Positions 60,561 through 64,000 of a DNA stretch of 64,000 nucleotides are shown here, in pieces (positions within the stretch are counted from its first letter, which is position 1; the number at the start of each line of letters is the position of its first letter). The stretch is from positions 10,496,501 to 10,560,500 of the forward strand of contig WPIO01000005.1 in assembly GCA_009760855.2 (NCBI GenBank), in the 5' to 3' direction. The position numbers and the translations under genes were made by a program. Below the pieces are notes generated by a model. The model was not told where the DNA came from and made no database searches. It worked only from the letters and a program-made list of their open reading frames with translations. The stretch comes from Cristatella mucedo. Lineage: Eukaryota; Bryozoa; Phylactolaemata; Cristatellidae.

Positions 60561-63160
60561 TTAAAGATGTTGGGTCACCTTAGCTGGATAATGTCGTCCG
60601 CTGCGGCCGGCATCAGGAGGCAGTCACAGAAACTCGAGAGACGTGAGAAAAATGCTCAGCTTGTTGCGAAAAGAGACGTATTAGTATTCTGCCCGTCGAA
60701 ATGGCAAATGCCACCTGGCGGTGGCCAGAAAGTTCGGCGAATTGGTAGCAGCGTGAGTAGTCGCAGCCTGCCAAGCAGACCACTTAATCAGCGTCACGAA
60801 GTTAATAGTTCTTCGCAGTTAATACTTCGCACGAGAGCGTCTAATCAATTAAATGCACCATCCACCTGGACTTGCAGTCGGCCGGCGAATAACATGCCTC
60901 ACCCCAAATCACTACTTCCAGTCGGCCGCTGGGAGAAATGGGACAGCCCCTTCAACTCTGCCTGCTAGATGTCCACTCACTAAAAACCAAGGGGCAACTG
61001 ATCCGCAATCGAGTTGTCCAGCTACGTGCGTTTCTGCTTACCGAGACAGACCGAGGGCGACACCCTGCTCTGGTGGCTGCGTATAGAAGACCCCCACCTC
61101 CATCCGGGTTCTCATTCTTTCAGTCCCTGCCATCTGACAAGGTGGGTGGCTGACTCGTGAATCACTTAGCTGTAAGACCTGAAGTGTTTGCATGGGCCAT
61201 CACTTGAATCAGTGTTCATCAGATTCCCACGAAAGATTATTCTTCTTGCAGTTGCGATCTACCAACCGTCTTTTGGCTCTCTTAATTTATAAGGGAGTTT
61301 TTGGAGTTCCTCTCTAAAATGTTCGTCTATGGCAGGCCGTTATTGATTGCTGAAGGCTTTAATATTCCTGTTAACAATCATAGCAACCGTTACGTCTGCT
61401 CATTTCTGGACTGTCTGGAGAACTTTGGTTTGGTCCAAAACGTTAATCATACCACTCATACAGGTGGCCATATTCTGGATTTCATTATCACGAACGATCG
61501 GCCCTGGTGATCTTGTTGAATGCCCACTGACCGTTTCAGATCCTTGCTTCATCTCGTTTACTGTTCCTGCTCTGTCGTATGGCAGGATAGCATCGAGTTT
61601 ATCAAAGGATGCAAATTCAGAAACACTGATTCTGAGAAATTTCTTAAATCTATTTGTGAAGCAGGTCTTCTTGATTAGCACCCAGATTAGGTAGACAGCC
61701 TCTAAACAGCCCCATATCTTCACCAATACAGTGAACATAAAACTAAGCAGTGCTAGCGATGAGCATGCTCCCGTTCATTCTGTGAGCGTAAAGGCCGTGT
61801 CAAATATTTCCTTTAATTTACCAAAAACTTTACAACTGCGCCACGATTAGCAAGTGCTTTAAGAAGTCTGGTTCTGACGACGATCTGGCAATTTTCAAAG
61901 GCTTCCTTCGTGTCTACACCGGTAAGTTTAGAAAATCCATAGCTTGTTTTTCACTCAAAAACTGCAGTCCTGCTAGTTAAACCCAAAAGAAATGGATAGA
62001 ACTGTGAACAAATTGCTTTCCAATTCTGAGAGGTTTTGCCCTCCCAATAAAAACGGCTCGGTCGAAAAATGGTCAGCTTCCATCGCGGAAAAAACTGCAC
62101 GTACTCGTGCCCTCCACATAGCCCCTCAGGCTATAGCAATTATTGATTCGCAACCATCGACCTTCCTTATGTCCGAGGTTCCTGCATGCACGAAGAACCT
62201 ACCCTAATAAAGTCTAGTATAAAGAGCTTGCATCCTGAAGACTCTATAGCATCTCATGTGGTATTCGCTGGCAGACAAACTTAGTCCAGACATTACTCAG
62301 ATTTTTAACGCTTCACTAGATTACGCGGCTGTTTCAGAGTCTTACCAATTGACAATCATTTGACTATATTTTAAATGGCAGGATTGAATTAAGAGGTCCT
62401 AGCAAGCTATCGCTCACTTTCCTATCTTTCTATTTTATAAAAGACTCTAAAAACGAACTTTGCGGCAGTAGGTGGGCATTCGACTTCTACTCAAACAACT
62501 ATGAGAAATTAAGAAGCACGTCTGAGTTGGCACAACTATGAGAAATTAAGAAGCACGTCTTAGTTGGGACGGCAGTTGAGTTAGTGAGGCAGTGAGCTCG
62601 AAGGCTACATCTAGCTTCTACAAAAATGCTGTCGATTCACAGATGCACAATCCAAATATGCTGATTTTGACCATCAACCATCTCCTTAAGCTTTCCCATG
62701 TTAGCTCCTTACCTAGTTATCTTTATGGCGATCTACATTCTTGATCAGAAAAATAGATTCTATACGTCACCAAGTAGCCTGTTGCGTGTAGCACCTATTG
62801 AAAATAATGAGAGGGAAAATTTAGTTATTTAATACACCCCACTTCACAGAAACTGCTTGGCTCTGCAATCAATGACATCCTAAGTAGCATTGATAACGGC
62901 AATGTCACTTGCCTGGCACTGCATGAACTACCGAATGCGTTCGAGACTATTGATCACGATATTCTACTTGAATGGCTGATAACAATAAAGAGTATCGGTC
63001 TGAAAGACGAGGCGCTGGAATTCTTTTAATCGTCATTCTCCGGTCGTGTTCGAACCGAGTCCAGTTGTGGTCGAATCTCATCCATTAGACCAGTCGTCTG
63101 TGAAGTCCCACAAGGGTCTGTTCTTGGTCCTCTGCAACTCTCCATGTATTCCCCTTGGTC
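60561..63160 (+). mobile_element. LINE (L2/CR1-like), 5' region, endonuclease and RT pieces
   Basis: A 5' open region (60590-60960) precedes the endonuclease start (CLLDVHSLKTKGQLIRNRVV, RAFLLTETD; 60960-61040). There follow YRRPPPPSGFSFF (internal deletion), LLIAEGFNIPVNNHSN, DCLENFGLVQNVNHTTHTGG and HILDFIITNDRPW (61340-61510). RT remnants are ASLDYAAVSESYQLTII (62310) and LHELPNAFETIDHDILLEWL (62910-62980). Much is deleted, including a LINE B-like patch with a 37-base tandem repeat at about 62495-62570 and a LINE A piece at 62625-62740. EGFNI stands where GDFN is expected in an active endonuclease. Confidence 0.75.
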
Positions 63161-63162
63161 TT

Positions 63163-63312
63163 AGCCTGAGAATTAAGGTGCTCGCTCGTCACGAGCCAGA
63201 TCGAGGGTTGGAGTCATGCAATGGGCGATCCTGTGTTGCCACAGTTTGCAGTGGCAATAGCTAAGGCTCTTCTGCCGCTATGCAAAAATTAGGCTGTTAA
63301 ATGAGCTAGTGA
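63163..63312 (+). mobile_element. SINE family S1, diverged
   Basis: gagaattaaggtgctcgctc (A-box side), gagccagatcgagggttgga (palindrome lost), ggagtcatgcaatgggcgat, ttgcagtggcaatagctaag, gctcttctgccgctatgcaa and ttaaatgagctag. It interrupts LINE RT sequence. Confidence 0.78.
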
Positions 63313-63319
63313 GCTACAA

Positions 63320-63715
63320 CTTCCTTACACTGAGGCTCTGGGGGAAATGATTTCGACCCTTGGAATCGGCTGCCACCTCTGTGCAGATTACACTGTGCAG
63401 CTGTATTTTTCGCTTAAGCTATCGAAGTCTGCTGCAGTAAATGATAAAGAAAGCACTTCCCTTAGAGCAGACGTTCGGCCTTGGACCTCTGAAAAATCCT
63501 CAAACCTAACAACAATAAAACCAAATTGCTACTCCAAGAACACACCAAACGTGCGGTTGAACGAGGAGACTTTGTTGTTCTAATAGGTGTGCTATCGTGC
63601 GAGCGTCACCGTGCTCGGAATTTAGATCTTATCTTTATTGAGTGCTCAATTTCTGAAAGTTTCAGTAAGAAGACTGCCTCCACTGCTAGCCATCATATGA
63701 TTAGAGACTGTTTTC
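63320..63715 (+). mobile_element. LINE RT active-site remnant
   Basis: The frame at 63347 reads MISTLGIGCHLCADYTVQLY, an altered YADDTQLY motif (CADY), then DVRPWTSEKSSNLTTIK matching the segment after the active site. It continues the element at 60561-63160 across the SINE. Confidence 0.7.
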
Positions 63716-63723
63716 CACAGTGG

Positions 63724-64000
63724 CTTGCTCCCAAAGCCTGGAACTCCCTCCCGAGCTGCGTCAGAACATCCCCCGACCTGACCACATTTAAAAGGAACCT
63801 AATAACACACCTATTTAGGACAGCATTTAGTGGGTCCCTGTGATTCGTCCTTGATGTGCTTATGCGTGCTGACACTGTGCATGCTGCCACTAACCACATT
63901 TGCATGCTGACCCTGTGCATGTCACCCCTTACCATATTATTCATTTCGTTTGTTTTTTCAAGCATGATTTTACTTACCATTCAATTGCATTTCACTTTAC
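63724..64000 (+). mobile_element. LINE family A 3' end, continues past window
   Basis: Starts within the ORF end (APKAWNSLPSCVRTSPDLTT), reaches RTAFSGSL and stop at 63841-63843, then the 3'UTR with two repeat copies. The hairpin and tail lie beyond base 64000. It is a young subtype, matching 8960-9240 closely. Confidence 0.9.

Overview
The window is eukaryotic, almost certainly from an animal with long, repeat-filled introns. The signs are GT-AG introns of 0.8 to 12 kb, tRNA-derived SINEs, L2/CR1-like LINEs with TTA-repeat tails, long GA, CA, AT and GTAG microsatellites, and an NADPH-oxidase p67phox gene. The species cannot be fixed; a non-vertebrate metazoan is my best inference, because the p67phox product lacks the central SH3 domain of vertebrate p67phox.

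The main gene is an NCF2 (p67phox / NOX activator) gene on the + strand, spread over about 37 kb from its ATG at 20047. I reconstructed eight exons by hand: 20047-20232, 29388-29470, 32555-32660, 36251-36406, 46667-46786, 48512-48574, 55033-56213 and 57026-57136. They join in phase to about 668 residues. These are a four-TPR Rac-binding domain, an almost unchanged activation domain, a roughly 350-residue Ala/Pro-rich linker, and a PB1 domain. The Rac-contact residues known from the human protein are present. The central SH3 domain is absent, and no C-terminal SH3 exon was found before the window ends. The PB1 domain has Glu where the p40phox-binding Lys is expected.

On the - strand at 3198-3372 lies a probable first coding exon of a membrane-anchored short-chain dehydrogenase of retinol-dehydrogenase type. 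It is divergent to NCF2; its other exons were not found and would lie toward or beyond base 1.

The rest is mostly mobile-element debris. LINE family A (L2/CR1-like) is present in about 30 pieces, the best at 8262-9325 and 50885-53592. LINE family B is mainly on the - strand at 10725-13090, 40385-40900 and 49780-54720. LINE family C is at 24620-25885 and 42150-42600. SINE family S1 is tRNA-derived and carries a perfect 11-bp-arm hairpin before its B box. SINE family S2 ends in nearly the same 3' hairpin as LINE family A. There are also a decayed hAT transposase (- strand, 58770-60290), a 689-bp pogo/Tigger-like element with TA duplications (44972-45660), and an unrecognised repeat of about 250 bp at 25391-25650 and 45966-46215. 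Nesting gives relative ages: S1 copies sit in the hAT remnant, and one is split by a LINE A 3' end. LINE A sits in LINE B, and a LINE B fragment sits in that LINE A tail hairpin.
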